A DNA stretch of 32,046 nucleotides, taken from a virus. The translations under genes were made by a program, and so were the position numbers. The notes below the pieces were generated by a model that saw only the letters and a list, made by a program, of their open reading frames with translations, did no database searches and had not been told where the DNA came from. Of the stretch, positions 21,812 through 30,047 are shown piece after piece. The first letter of the stretch is position 1. Each line of letters begins with the position of its first letter. The stretch covers positions 1 through 32,046 of IMG/VR virus record IMGVR_UViG_3300018080_000427; one strand, written 5' to 3'.

Positions 21812-22576
21812 TTATTTGTAATTTAATAAAAAATTTTTTGTTGATTCATAAAACTTATCATGTTTTAACACCTCATAAGTAATTGTTTTATTGTATTTTT
21901 TATTTTTAATTATTTTAGAAAAATTTAAATGAAAATCACTAGGTGTAAATGGGTTTAATTTTTTTTCTGAAATATGTATATGATTTATATAATCATAGTG
22001 ACTAATAAAAATTTCAATAGGGTCCTGATTTTCTAAAATAATATTATGAGTATCAATCATTGTTTTAATGTTGTTAAAATTATTTTCATGAATAAATTTA
22101 ACAATCTCCCCAACTGTAAAAAAGTACTCACCACCGTATAACGATGAATTAGGTTCAATACTTAATTGTATATTTGAACCCTCTAAGATATAATCAATTT
22201 TACTAAACAGAGTTTTTAGTTTTAACTCCCAATCCGTATTTTTCTTTCTAAGATTTGGTGAACCAAAAACCAACACATTAACACCTAATATTTTACTAAT
22301 GTTAATTAAAGTTCTAAAATGATTAAGAATTATATATTCATTTTCAAAATCGTTGATACCTGTATTAAAAAATATTGATTGTATTGATTTTATTTTGATA
22401 TTTTTTTTATCTAAATATTTTTTGTAATTTACAATAATTTCATCAGTTAAATTTTCCCATTCAGTTATTTTTGTAATGACCCCCTCTATTTGGTTAATAC
22501 CTAAATCATTTAAAATTTTAAATGTTTTTTCATTTTCATCTAAATCCCAAGCTAAGTTACTTACTGATATATTCAT
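21812..22576 (-). CDS. Sugar isomerase/epimerase-type TIM-barrel protein
   Basis: 254 residues from the ATG at 22576 (MNISVSNLAWDLDENEKTFK). An ATG 7 codons upstream is possible but would extend the overlap with the previous gene from 20 to 41 bases. The protein follows the AP-endonuclease-2/xylose-isomerase-like barrel: ISVSNLAW on strand 1, IKIKSIQSIFF on strand 2, LSIEPNSSLYGG with a metal-ligand Glu, TMIDTHNII with D and H ligands, HIHISEK with H ligands, and ITYEVLKHD with a final Glu. In this gene cluster a sugar-nucleotide or polysaccharide isomerase/epimerase role is most likely. Neighbours on both sides are sugar-metabolism enzymes. Confidence 0.75.
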   Translation of the reverse strand: MNISVSNLAWDLDENEKTFKILNDLGINQIEGVITKITEWENLTDEIIVNYKKYLDKKNIKIKSIQSIFFNTGINDFENEYIILNHFRTLINISKILGVNVLVFGSPNLRKKNTDWELKLKTLFSKIDYILEGSNIQLSIEPNSSLYGGEYFFTVGEIVKFIHENNFNNIKTMIDTHNIILENQDPIEIFISHYDYINHIHISEKKLNPFTPSDFHLNFSKIIKNKKYNKTITYEVLKHDKFYESTKNFLLNYK

Positions 22577-23324
22577 TGATAAATTTTCTAATATCATTCA
22601 AGACCTCCTCTTTAGTTAAAATATATTCTAATTTATTAAATTTTGTAGTAAAATTGTAATCTATTCTATCACCTTTATAAGTTACTTTATCAATCATATT
22701 AGGAAAAAGGTTCACAATTTCTTTAGTTTCTATTGGTTCAGTAAATAAATTAAACGTGATTTCTTCTGGAAATTCAGAGATACATTTTTCTATATCAAGG
22801 GATAATCTATCTAGATTATACCACTGAAAAGACGAGTTAATGTTTATTAACTCAATATTATTGTTATTTAATAAATCAAAAAGTATATTTTTTTTAATTT
22901 TTTTATTAAACAATGATGGTAATCTGAATATTTTTAAATCATCAAACTCAATAAATTCAAGTATTAATTTTTCAAAAAGGTAACGATTACTCCCATAATT
23001 TAACTTATCGAAGTTTATTGGGTAATTTTCACTAACTTTTGAGGGTGAGTTAGTGTAAACATCAATTGTTGATATTAATATTATTTTAGAATATTTAAAT
23101 TTTGATATTGTGTTTATTATTGACATAATATTTTCTATGTCAGATTTAATATTTTTGTTTACCATCCATTTTGTTGCTGGTAAACATGATAACCATAATT
23201 CTGAACCATCAATATTATGATTACCAAAATCAGAAATATTTTTACTATTAAATTCTAAATCAAATTTAATTGTTTCTTTTAATGTTTGACCGACTAATCC
23301 TGTATTACCTATTAATATTTTCAT
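22557..23324 (-). CDS. NAD(P)-dependent sugar epimerase/reductase (extended SDR, RmlD-like)
   Basis: 255 residues from the ATG at 23324 (MKILIGNTGLVGQTLKETIK). An earlier ATG 6 codons upstream would overlap the upstream gene more. The N-terminal G-N-T-G-L-V-G is the GxxGxxG dinucleotide-binding motif. LISTIDVYTN is the S/T-S-x-x-x-V-Y segment, and Y-G-S-N-R-Y-L-F-E-K has the Y-x-x-x-K-type catalytic pair (the exact spacing shifts the Tyr). LKIFRLPSLF follows as in RmlD/epimerase proteins. It would reduce or epimerise a nucleotide-linked sugar. It overlaps both neighbours by 20 bases, which indicates tight operon organisation. Confidence 0.78.
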   Translation of the reverse strand: MKILIGNTGLVGQTLKETIKFDLEFNSKNISDFGNHNIDGSELWLSCLPATKWMVNKNIKSDIENIMSIINTISKFKYSKIILISTIDVYTNSPSKVSENYPINFDKLNYGSNRYLFEKLILEFIEFDDLKIFRLPSLFNKKIKKNILFDLLNNNNIELININSSFQWYNLDRLSLDIEKCISEFPEEITFNLFTEPIETKEIVNLFPNMIDKVTYKGDRIDYNFTTKFNKLEYILTKEEVLNDIRKFINEYISK

Positions 23325-24300
23325 ATATAACTCTATTAACATAATCAGTGATAATATAAATTCCCTGTATTTTACCTGTATAACAATCTATTATATTACC
23401 ATTTTTGTTTATTATTGGATATCTTTCATCAGAACCACTCACAGTTTTACATTTAACTGATAAAAAAAAGTCGTGGTATTTGAAATGATTATTAAAATCA
23501 TCGTAATACTCTAAAACTTTTTTTTCCATTTTATTTTTAATAGACTCGATTTTGGATTTAGTTATTTTTGACTTATATGATTCTATTTTTTTTGGTGATT
23601 TAAATTTTTTAATTGGAGTGTATTCAACATCTGTTAATGTAAATAAATCATCACCATATGGATATATTGAAAAGAATTTTCCATCCATAATTGTTATAGA
23701 ATCAAATAAAGTATTATTTAATTTTTTATAAATTAATGAAATTGTTAGTTCATAAAAAGAATCGGTATCATATAATTTTAATAAATTGTTAGTTGAATTT
23801 ATAACTAAATCATAATTTTTTGATATTTTTTTTATGTTTTGTTTTGTTACTTTTTTTTGTACTGTTAAATCTTTTAATTTATTGTTAAACCATTTTTTTG
23901 CAATCCTATGGTCTATAAATTTTTCATTAGTATTAATACACCCCTCAATATTTTTTAATGGGTTATCACTAAACTCAAAATTATAATCTTTAAAAATATT
24001 AGTATACGTTTTAAAATCAATTAATGATTTTTTAGTAGGTATACAGTATAAATTTTTAGGGACATCTTTTATTAAAAAAGAATAATCGCTTATAAATTTT
24101 TCATGAGTATTTTTACAAAGTTCTCTTGTTTTATAATTTCTCGGATAATGATATCCGTAGTGTAATCTATTTTGATTTTTAAATGATGTTTCAGTGAACA
24201 ATTCAAACTCCTTTTCAAAAATTGTTATATCATGATAATCCATCAACTTCATCGCTAAATGACAACCAACCCAACCACCACCAATAATTGCAATTTTCAT
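23305..24300 (-). CDS. FAD-dependent oxidoreductase (DAO-type)
   Basis: A 331-residue protein. The N-terminus MKIAIIGGGWVGCHLAMKLM has the G-x-G-x-x-G Rossmann motif; the next acidic residue (ITIFEKE) is where FAD ribose binding is expected. RLHYGYHYPRNYKTREL, with multiple aromatic/basic residues, follows. The middle contains YDLVINSTNNLL, like the V-V/I-N-x-T/A loop of DAO proteins, and the C-terminus GIYIITDYVNRVIYENI. Substrates cannot be predicted; the cluster suggests a sugar or sugar-nucleotide. The frame overlaps the next upstream gene by ATGA. Confidence 0.78.
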   Translation of the reverse strand: MKIAIIGGGWVGCHLAMKLMDYHDITIFEKEFELFTETSFKNQNRLHYGYHYPRNYKTRELCKNTHEKFISDYSFLIKDVPKNLYCIPTKKSLIDFKTYTNIFKDYNFEFSDNPLKNIEGCINTNEKFIDHRIAKKWFNNKLKDLTVQKKVTKQNIKKISKNYDLVINSTNNLLKLYDTDSFYELTISLIYKKLNNTLFDSITIMDGKFFSIYPYGDDLFTLTDVEYTPIKKFKSPKKIESYKSKITKSKIESIKNKMEKKVLEYYDDFNNHFKYHDFFLSVKCKTVSGSDERYPIINKNGNIIDCYTGKIQGIYIITDYVNRVIYENINR

Positions 24301-24956
24301 ATACTTCTTACCATATTACGATTTTGCCCCCAATTAGACTTATTTTTATATATATCTAAAGAAGGATAATATTCGGTTCTTCTGATAGTTTTAGTATTAT
24401 ACCAATTTTCGTATTTAACTATTGAATAAGTGTTTAAATCATTATATATAATTGCCTTTGGTGGGGTTAACCATAAAATATAATCTTCATTGGGCACACC
24501 CCATAATTTCCATTTATTCATACTTTCATCAGAATAATCGGTATTTTTAATACCGTATAATTTTTCTTTAACTGACAATAAATATGTGTATTTGTAAGAC
24601 CCCATCGACATTGATGGTTTATCCTTTAAGGCGAGTTTATCAGGTAACCCATCAATATTATAGAGTAATTCTTTAAACTTAGGACCAACTTTACAAGTGT
24701 CGTGTAATAAAAACCAATAGTCCGAAGACAACTCTTTTTCACAAATGTGTATGAGTGGACTATATTCATACGAATTATGGTTTAAATAATAATGTGTTAT
24801 CCCATCAATAACAACTTCATCCTCTTTGTCAAAACCCGCGTTAAAAACAAAAATATCGTCTTTATTAATTCCTACGTCTAATAAAGAAGGGATTACTATG
24901 GGTAAAGTTAAATTACTAAAGTTTTTATTAGTTGCAATGGCAATTTTAATTCTCAT
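24297..24956 (-). CDS. Putative GT-A type glycosyltransferase
   Basis: A 219-residue protein. The start MRIKIAIATNKNFSNLTLPI and the strand DIFVFNAGFD are compatible with a GT-A nucleotide-sugar fold; SSDYWFLLHDTCKVGPKFKE has an L-L-H-D-T-C at the position of the DxD. A later KLWGVPNEDYILWLTPPKAI helix/strand could be the acceptor region. The family is not identified, so the glycosyltransferase call rests on the fold-like order and on the neighbours. It starts 1 base before the two-domain glycosyltransferase stop (TAATG) and ends in an ATGA overlap with the FAD gene. Confidence 0.55.
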   Translation of the reverse strand: MRIKIAIATNKNFSNLTLPIVIPSLLDVGINKDDIFVFNAGFDKEDEVVIDGITHYYLNHNSYEYSPLIHICEKELSSDYWFLLHDTCKVGPKFKELLYNIDGLPDKLALKDKPSMSMGSYKYTYLLSVKEKLYGIKNTDYSDESMNKWKLWGVPNEDYILWLTPPKAIIYNDLNTYSIVKYENWYNTKTIRRTEYYPSLDIYKNKSNWGQNRNMVRSI

Positions 24957-26470
24957 TAATTAATATATTTAATTTTTTCTTTTAGTTTATTTACATTTTT
25001 AATAACAAATGGGAGTAAAGAAATATTATAATCAAAATTTAATTTTTTTAAATTATCCTCATCTTCATTCCTTGTTTGTGATTCATAATGATATGAAACA
25101 GCATTACCTGATAAATAATTTTTATATCCCAAGACAATACATTTCAAATTTAATTCAACATCCTCAAAACAACTAATATATTTTTCATTGAACATTTCAC
25201 ATTTTATAAAAGTTTCTTTTTTAATCATCAGTAATGCCCCTGTATTACCAATAACTTCTATTGTATTTTTACTATAATTATAGTACGAGTCTAACCCTAA
25301 ATGACTAACACCAATTTGTTTAGTCTTATTAGAATAAAATAAAACAATACCACTATGTTGTATCGTGTTGTTTTCGAAATGAAGTCTAGCTCCAACAGTA
25401 CCTACCTTATTGTTTGTTTGGAATACTCTTATCATTTCATAAATAACATTATTTATTATTTTAATATCGTTATTACAAAATAATAAAAATTCATATTTTT
25501 CATCAATATGGTTTTTAACCACATCATTATTTATTTTTGCAAAATTATAATAGTCGTATTCTATTAGAGTAATATTACCAATATTTAAAATATTACTTTT
25601 AATCCAATTTTTTTCTTCTTCAGTAGAACCCGTGTCGGCAATAAAAATATCAAACAAATCAGAGTTACAATTTTGATAGAATGAATTAATACAATCAAAC
25701 AACATGTCTACTTTACCTTTAGTTGGTATGATTATAGCCACTTTACCAATATTTTTTAAAGGTTTTTCTTTAACCTCTTCATAATAAATTGATGTTGGTG
25801 GTAAATCTAAAGGTAGGTGTTTCCCAAATTTTTCTAAAAATTTCTCTTTGGATTTAAAAAACTCTTCATTTGGCATTCCAACAGACTCATGAGTTATTTC
25901 AAAAGAAGTTGTTACACCAATTTTAACACCATCCAAATAATTGGATAAACAAAATGGATGGTCATAAAAATGAAATTTACCAATAGTTTCGTCAAAACCA
26001 TGTTTAATTTTATTTTTATCAAATGATATAAAAAGACCATCAATTGTTACCACAGGAATTAAAAACGGAAATTTAGCGGAGTATTTATTAACCCATTTAT
26101 TTTTTCCTTTTGGGTGATGATAAACCTGACCAACCATTGTCTGATTCATTTTTTCCCAATAAACCCCTGACTCAGGAAAATAACAAGAACCTGCCTTTCC
26201 AATTACCCCGAATTCGGGGGAATTAGAAAAATCTTTTAAAAGTTTTTTACCCCAACCAGTTTCTAATTTTATATCATTATGACAACACACCACAATGTCA
26301 AACTCAGATTCACTTATACCTTTATTGTAAATTTCTGAAAGACTATATTGGTTGTGATTAATATATTCTAATATTTGAACATTTTTTAAACCAACACTTT
26401 GTAACAAATGTTGTTTAAATTTGTTATTATAACTTTCGTCTTTATGAGTAGAATATATTATTGTTATCAT
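24956..26470 (-). CDS. Two-domain GT-A glycosyltransferase (tandem GT2-like)
   Basis: A 504-residue protein with two GT-A-like halves. The N-terminal domain (about 1-225) begins MITIIYSTHKDESYNNKFKQ and has DIVVCCHNDIKLE as its DxD-like site. The C-terminal domain (about 240-500) begins KVAIIIPTKGKVDMLFDCIN, then DIFIADTGSTEEE, FLLFCNNDIKI (DxD site as N-N-D), GNTGALLMIKKETF, and SCFEDVELNLKC, where E-D of the GT2 acceptor base is expected. It probably adds two sugars or alternates linkages, as in bacterial O-antigen-like polymerising enzymes. The gene overlaps the dUTPase gene by 1 base. Confidence 0.82.
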   Translation of the reverse strand: MITIIYSTHKDESYNNKFKQHLLQSVGLKNVQILEYINHNQYSLSEIYNKGISESEFDIVVCCHNDIKLETGWGKKLLKDFSNSPEFGVIGKAGSCYFPESGVYWEKMNQTMVGQVYHHPKGKNKWVNKYSAKFPFLIPVVTIDGLFISFDKNKIKHGFDETIGKFHFYDHPFCLSNYLDGVKIGVTTSFEITHESVGMPNEEFFKSKEKFLEKFGKHLPLDLPPTSIYYEEVKEKPLKNIGKVAIIIPTKGKVDMLFDCINSFYQNCNSDLFDIFIADTGSTEEEKNWIKSNILNIGNITLIEYDYYNFAKINNDVVKNHIDEKYEFLLFCNNDIKIINNVIYEMIRVFQTNNKVGTVGARLHFENNTIQHSGIVLFYSNKTKQIGVSHLGLDSYYNYSKNTIEVIGNTGALLMIKKETFIKCEMFNEKYISCFEDVELNLKCIVLGYKNYLSGNAVSYHYESQTRNEDEDNLKKLNFDYNISLLPFVIKNVNKLKEKIKYIN

Positions 26471-27078
26471 TAAAATAAACCTGTTGAACCAAACCCTTTA
26501 TTACTTCTGTCTTTTTTTTCTACAGTATCTTTTTCATCTAAATCAACCCACACACCATTAACCACAGGACACAAAACCGCTTGTCCTATTTTCATCCCTT
26601 TTGAAATTGAAACTTCATGATTATTTGTGTTGAATACGATTACTTTTACTTCGCCCGTATAACCATTATCAACAGTCCCTGGTGAATTTAAAACCATAAG
26701 ACCTTGATTTATTGCCAAACCACTTTTAGACCTCACTTGAATTTCATAACCATCTTTAATGTCAAAGGACAATCCTGTTGGAACCAAAGCTCTACCAAAA
26801 GGTCCAATAACAATATCCTCAACTGAATGTAAATCAAATCCTGAGTCAGAACCATAATTATATTTTGGAGTTACCGCTTCAGGATTTGATTTTGTAAAAC
26901 CTAAATAAAGTTTAGGTTTATAATTTTTAAAGTCTTCATCCAATTGTTTAATGTCAAGACCAAACTCATCATAGATTGTATTCAAATCTATTTCATCCGA
27001 CTTATTCTCTTTAAGAATTTCTTCAAGTCTGTCCGCCATATCCTTTAACGAACCTAAATCTTTTAACTTATCTATCAT
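26470..27078 (-). CDS. dut: dUTP diphosphatase (trimeric type) with N-terminal extension
   Basis: A 202-residue protein. All five trimeric dUTPase motifs are visible: SDSGFDLHS (77-85), VRSKSGLA (115-122), NSPGTVDNGYTGEVKV (131-146, catalytic-site D137 and Y140), KIGQAVLCPV (163-172), and RSNKGFGSTG (191-200, the flexible C-terminal arm). It hydrolyses dUTP to dUMP and PPi, keeping uracil out of DNA and feeding dTMP synthesis. The first 55 residues are an unusual acidic-helical extension (MADRLEEILKEN, then LDEDFKNYKPKL) not found in the core enzyme. It overlaps the exonuclease gene by ATGA, an operon arrangement for nucleotide and DNA metabolism. Confidence 0.95.
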   Translation of the reverse strand: MIDKLKDLGSLKDMADRLEEILKENKSDEIDLNTIYDEFGLDIKQLDEDFKNYKPKLYLGFTKSNPEAVTPKYNYGSDSGFDLHSVEDIVIGPFGRALVPTGLSFDIKDGYEIQVRSKSGLAINQGLMVLNSPGTVDNGYTGEVKVIVFNTNNHEVSISKGMKIGQAVLCPVVNGVWVDLDEKDTVEKKDRSNKGFGSTGLF

Positions 27079-27794
27079 TTTAATTCTTTTAATTTTCTAA
27101 TAAAATCTATCAATACCTCAACATCTCTCTCACAGTATTCAGCAATTTTAGTTAACATTTGTTTTTCCCAATATGATTCATGAACCGTAGCACCTGTTAC
27201 TTCACCGTCTTTTGGTGTTGGAATACCCATGGTCGAACATACCAAATCTAATGAACCAATTGCGGTATAAGCACCATATTGCCAAATTTCTTTGGTGTCA
27301 ATGGCTTTAACCTCCCAAGGTTTTGTATCATAAGACGGAAGAATTTTTGATGGCATAATACCATTAATAATCATTCGTTTCGCCAACATTGGAATGTCAA
27401 AATTCTTTAAATTATGTCCACATAAAAAGAAATCCAATTTGTAACAACGGTCTAAAAGGTTTCTAACATCAGTTAATAATTTAACTTCATCATCACCTGA
27501 AAATGTTTGTTTTTTGATTTCACCACTATCCATTACGAATGCCATTGAAACACACACAATTTTTGCAAATTCAGGAACCAATGCGGCTCTTTTTTTGAAA
27601 ACATAGTCCATATGTTGGGTTAATTCATATCCTGCGATATTATCTTCAGGAAAACGTTTTAAAAACCAATCAAAATAGTTTTCAAATTGTTCGGCAATTT
27701 GTGGACTAAATTTTTGACAGGACTCATAATCAGGACAACCACCAACGGTTTCAATGTCCAAAAATAAAATTTTTGTAATAGGTATGTTAATCAT
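27075..27794 (-). CDS. DEDDy 3'-5' exonuclease (PolB-exonuclease-like)
   Basis: A 239-residue protein with the DEDD catalytic set: D13-I-E15-T in motif I, FFLCGHNLKNFDIPML with D133 in motif II, and Y220-C-E-R-D224 in motif III, the Y being the DEDDy tyrosine. It matches the stand-alone PolB-exonuclease family (DNA_pol_B_exo2), which lacks polymerase motifs. It would degrade single-stranded DNA 3' ends in replication or repair. It is coupled to dUTPase by an ATGA overlap and starts 2 bases after the glycosyltransferase stop. Confidence 0.87.
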   Translation of the reverse strand: MINIPITKILFLDIETVGGCPDYESCQKFSPQIAEQFENYFDWFLKRFPEDNIAGYELTQHMDYVFKKRAALVPEFAKIVCVSMAFVMDSGEIKKQTFSGDDEVKLLTDVRNLLDRCYKLDFFLCGHNLKNFDIPMLAKRMIINGIMPSKILPSYDTKPWEVKAIDTKEIWQYGAYTAIGSLDLVCSTMGIPTPKDGEVTGATVHESYWEKQMLTKIAEYCERDVEVLIDFIRKLKELK

Positions 27795-27796
27795 TT

Positions 27797-29029
27797 TTAT
27801 TTAATTATTGATTTGTAAAATTCTGCTCTTTGTTTAGTTACTACATTTAAATCATATTTGTCTTTAACTGTTTCATAAAGACGTTCACCCATGTCAGTTA
27901 TCAAGTTTGGGTTATTTACCAATTTCTTAATAAATTTAGCCCAATCACTGTGATTTCTATTTTCATTAACTAACATTGCATTACCATCAACAAACTCTCC
28001 ATTTTTTAAACAATGTTTTAGGTCAATAGTATATGGTCCAATGTCTGAAGCAATTAATGCTTTTTTATAAAATCCTGCCTCAATAACTTTAAGTTGAGAT
28101 TTCATTCTATTAAACATATGATTTTTAATTGGTGCTAATGAAATATCAAATTTAGAATAATTCATAGCATATGATGTAACAGGTTTAGTCCAAACACGAA
28201 GATATGGTAATTCATTATTACTAATATATTCTTCTTCTTTATATTTTAATAAGAAATTTTTATAATCTTCATCAATAATTTTATAATTGTCTGTGAAAAT
28301 TTCTTCATATCTAGCCCAAACAGTTTCGTGTGGTAAAATATCTCTTCTTCTTTGTTCCCCTGTTTGTGGATTAATCTCAGTTACTGTACCTCTTGTGTCA
28401 AAACCACATATTACATACTGAACTTTTTTGTTAAAATCTATACCATTTTTAGATATAAATCCTTCCAATAGTTTTAAATCGTGTAAGTGTGATGACCCAC
28501 CTAACCACCCAATTCTAATTTTTTCAGATTCAACATTAGATTGATTAAATTGAGGTTCTTTAGGATTAATCGCATTTGGGAAAACAACAACATTTTTATT
28601 TATTTTTTTAATTTCATCCGCGAATAAACTTGTTGTTGTTGTAACATAAGACGCTTCTTTTAAATTTGCAATTATTTTTTTATCAATACCGTCCTTAACG
28701 ATTAGTTGATGTATTGGGTGTTCTTTTGTTGGTAACCAATAATCATCAATATCAACAATAACCGTAATTCCTAATTTTTTTAACCATTTTATAATTTCAG
28801 GTGATGCGTTATAATTATTACCGATACTTCTGTGCGCATGAACTATTTGGTATTTTTTCCAATAGTTAATATCATTTATCTTTGGTTCATAATCAATATC
28901 AATATGAAAATCATCAGGATATAGATTTTGTAACTTAATATGGGGGTCAGTCGAGCGAAATTTACCTCAACCAACCCCACTCCGGTCAGAAGGGAGAACC
29001 AAAACTCTGATTCTTTCACGACCATTCAT
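27797..29029 (-). CDS. GT4-like glycosyltransferase interrupted by an in-frame TGA at codon 21
   Basis: Reading from the ATG at 29029 gives MNGRERIRVLVLPSDRSGVG, then TGA (28969-28967), then GKFRSTDPHIKLQNLYPDDF and onward in the same frame to a stop at 27797: about 409 residues apart from the TGA. Downstream features are those of a GT-B glycosyltransferase: IVHAHRSIGNN, TVIVDIDDYW, VVVFPNAINP, IRIGWLGGSSHLHDLKLLEG, and SQLKVIEAGFYKKALIASDI, with the conserved Glu. The frame is intact after the TGA, so it is under selection or was interrupted recently. A TTG at 28468 would give only the C-terminal half and is unlikely. If GGT-TGA is skipped, the protein would read SGVGKFRS continuously. Read as it stands, the gene is a pseudogene; a bypass or readthrough is the alternative (see findings). 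Confidence 0.7.
28943..28978 (-). other. 13-bp mRNA hairpin spanning the in-frame TGA
   Basis: On the minus strand, GGGGTTGGTTGAG (28978-28966) pairs with CTCGACTGACCCC (28955-28943) around a 10-base loop: 10 Watson-Crick and 3 G-U pairs. The same positions on the + strand would give three A-C mismatches, so the full stem exists only in the coding-strand RNA. The TGA lies in the 5' arm. The 90 bases around it (28941-29030) are about 50% GC against a background near 30%. Confidence 0.85.
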
Positions 29030-29033
29030 GGGG

Positions 29034-29948
29034 TTATCGTTTGTCATATTTTTTAATTAGTTTATTTATGATGGTATTATCCTCTTTTAAATCAGATTCC
29101 CATACCACTTCTAAATTATAACCATAACTTCTTATTAAGTCAATTTTGTTTTTATCATAATCCCATAATTCTTTTGCGGTTTTACCCTTTACTTGATTAT
29201 AATAATCTGCATTATATTTTTTTGGATTACAATGCCAATAATCACCATTAAATTCTATAATTAAATTTAATTTTGGTATAAAAATATCACAAATTTTAGT
29301 CTCTATTTTCAATGAATGGGTTACACTATAACCTAATTTTTTAATTTCTAAAATTATATCTTTTTCTTTTTTTGACCTAATTACTGATTTGATTTTCCCT
29401 AACTTTCTTGTTTCTTTCATTTTATCTGACATAATTTTTCTGACATGCTCCATTTCCCCATTATCCCATTTATTTTTTAAGTTTTGCGAGGCTTTTTTCC
29501 TATGGTCAGGGTTTGCCATAGAGTTTTTATGTCCAGCACCTTTACCTTTACGACTTTTGGATATTTTTTCTAACGATTCTTTTGTATGTTTTTTACCATA
29601 AAAATGATTACCTTCACCAATGAAAGATTTACCCATACATTTAATACACTTATTTTTCTCTTTTATGGTTTTATAATAATTTCTACAAGTGATTGTTGGG
29701 TTATTTGATGATACCACAACATTGACACCACATTTAGGACATTTCCTTAAAATAATATATTTCTCACCCTCTTTTTTAATATCTAACGATTTACATCTAT
29801 CTCGTTTTTTGGTGACATTGTGTTTTTTAAGTATTTTTAATATTGTTGGTTTTGATACATTTAGTTCTTTGGATAATATTAAAGAACTTTTACCCCCCAA
29901 ATACTCAGTAACAATATGTGACTCATTTAATTCTATTTTCTTACCCAT
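29034..29948 (-). CDS. Homing endonuclease, EDxHD (Vsr-like) type with NUMOD3
   Basis: A 304-residue protein. Residues about 20-45 (SSLILSKELNVSKPTILKIL) form a helix-turn-helix. C70-P-K-C73, C88, C101 and C104 could bind zinc. GEGNHFYGKKHTKESLEKIS (111-130) is a NUMOD3 DNA-binding segment common in homing enzymes. The C-terminal nuclease has I-C-D221-I-F-I, LIIE232FNGD236YWH239 and WDYDKNKIDLIRSYGYNL, the EDxHD pattern of Vsr-like homing enzymes. It has its own TATTTATA motif 17 bases upstream. It stops 4 bases before the glycosyltransferase ATG (TAA-CCCC-ATG), so it is a free-standing insertion at the 5' edge of that gene. Confidence 0.86.
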   Translation of the reverse strand: MGKKIELNESHIVTEYLGGKSSLILSKELNVSKPTILKILKKHNVTKKRDRCKSLDIKKEGEKYIILRKCPKCGVNVVVSSNNPTITCRNYYKTIKEKNKCIKCMGKSFIGEGNHFYGKKHTKESLEKISKSRKGKGAGHKNSMANPDHRKKASQNLKNKWDNGEMEHVRKIMSDKMKETRKLGKIKSVIRSKKEKDIILEIKKLGYSVTHSLKIETKICDIFIPKLNLIIEFNGDYWHCNPKKYNADYYNQVKGKTAKELWDYDKNKIDLIRSYGYNLEVVWESDLKEDNTIINKLIKKYDKR

Positions 29949-29965
29949 AATAAATGTGTTTTTAT

Positions 29966-29973
29966 TATAAATA
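29966..29973 (-). promoter_or_regulatory. TATTTATA candidate promoter before homing endonuclease
   Basis: The minus strand reads GTGTATTTATAATAAAAAC; the octamer ends 17 bases before the ATG. It lies just downstream of the terminator at 30005-30028, as expected for the start of a new transcript. Confidence 0.5.
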
Positions 29974-29997
29974 CACCAGTTTTATCAAAAGGTAAAA

Positions 29998-30028
29998 CAA
30001 AAAAAATCCCCACCATTTGGTGAGGATT
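29998..30028 (-). terminator. Intrinsic terminator after the 30048 gene
   Basis: The minus strand reads AATCCTCACC (30028-30019), loop AAAT, GGTGGGGATT (30014-30005), then a T-run to about 29998. One pair is a T-G wobble on the minus strand but would be an A-C mismatch on the + strand, so it works for the minus-strand unit. Confidence 0.88.
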
Positions 30029-30047
30029 CCGACGATACGAAAAAAGA

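Noticed and set aside
27797-28468. Short glycosyltransferase starting at the TTG at 28468
   Set aside because: The same frame continues upstream for about 170 clear glycosyltransferase codons, including HAHRSIG and IVDIDDYW.
28967-28969. TGA read as tryptophan (alternative genetic code)
   Set aside because: All other genes are intact under the standard code, Trp is TGG throughout, and TGA serves as the stop in several ATGA overlaps (21074, 24297, 27075, 15055).
28943-29948. Group I intron or intein carrying the EDxHD enzyme inside the glycosyltransferase gene
   Set aside because: There is no upstream exon: the endonuclease is preceded by a promoter motif, a terminator and an unrelated gene, and the glycosyltransferase has its own ATG after it. 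No intron core or intein motifs were seen.
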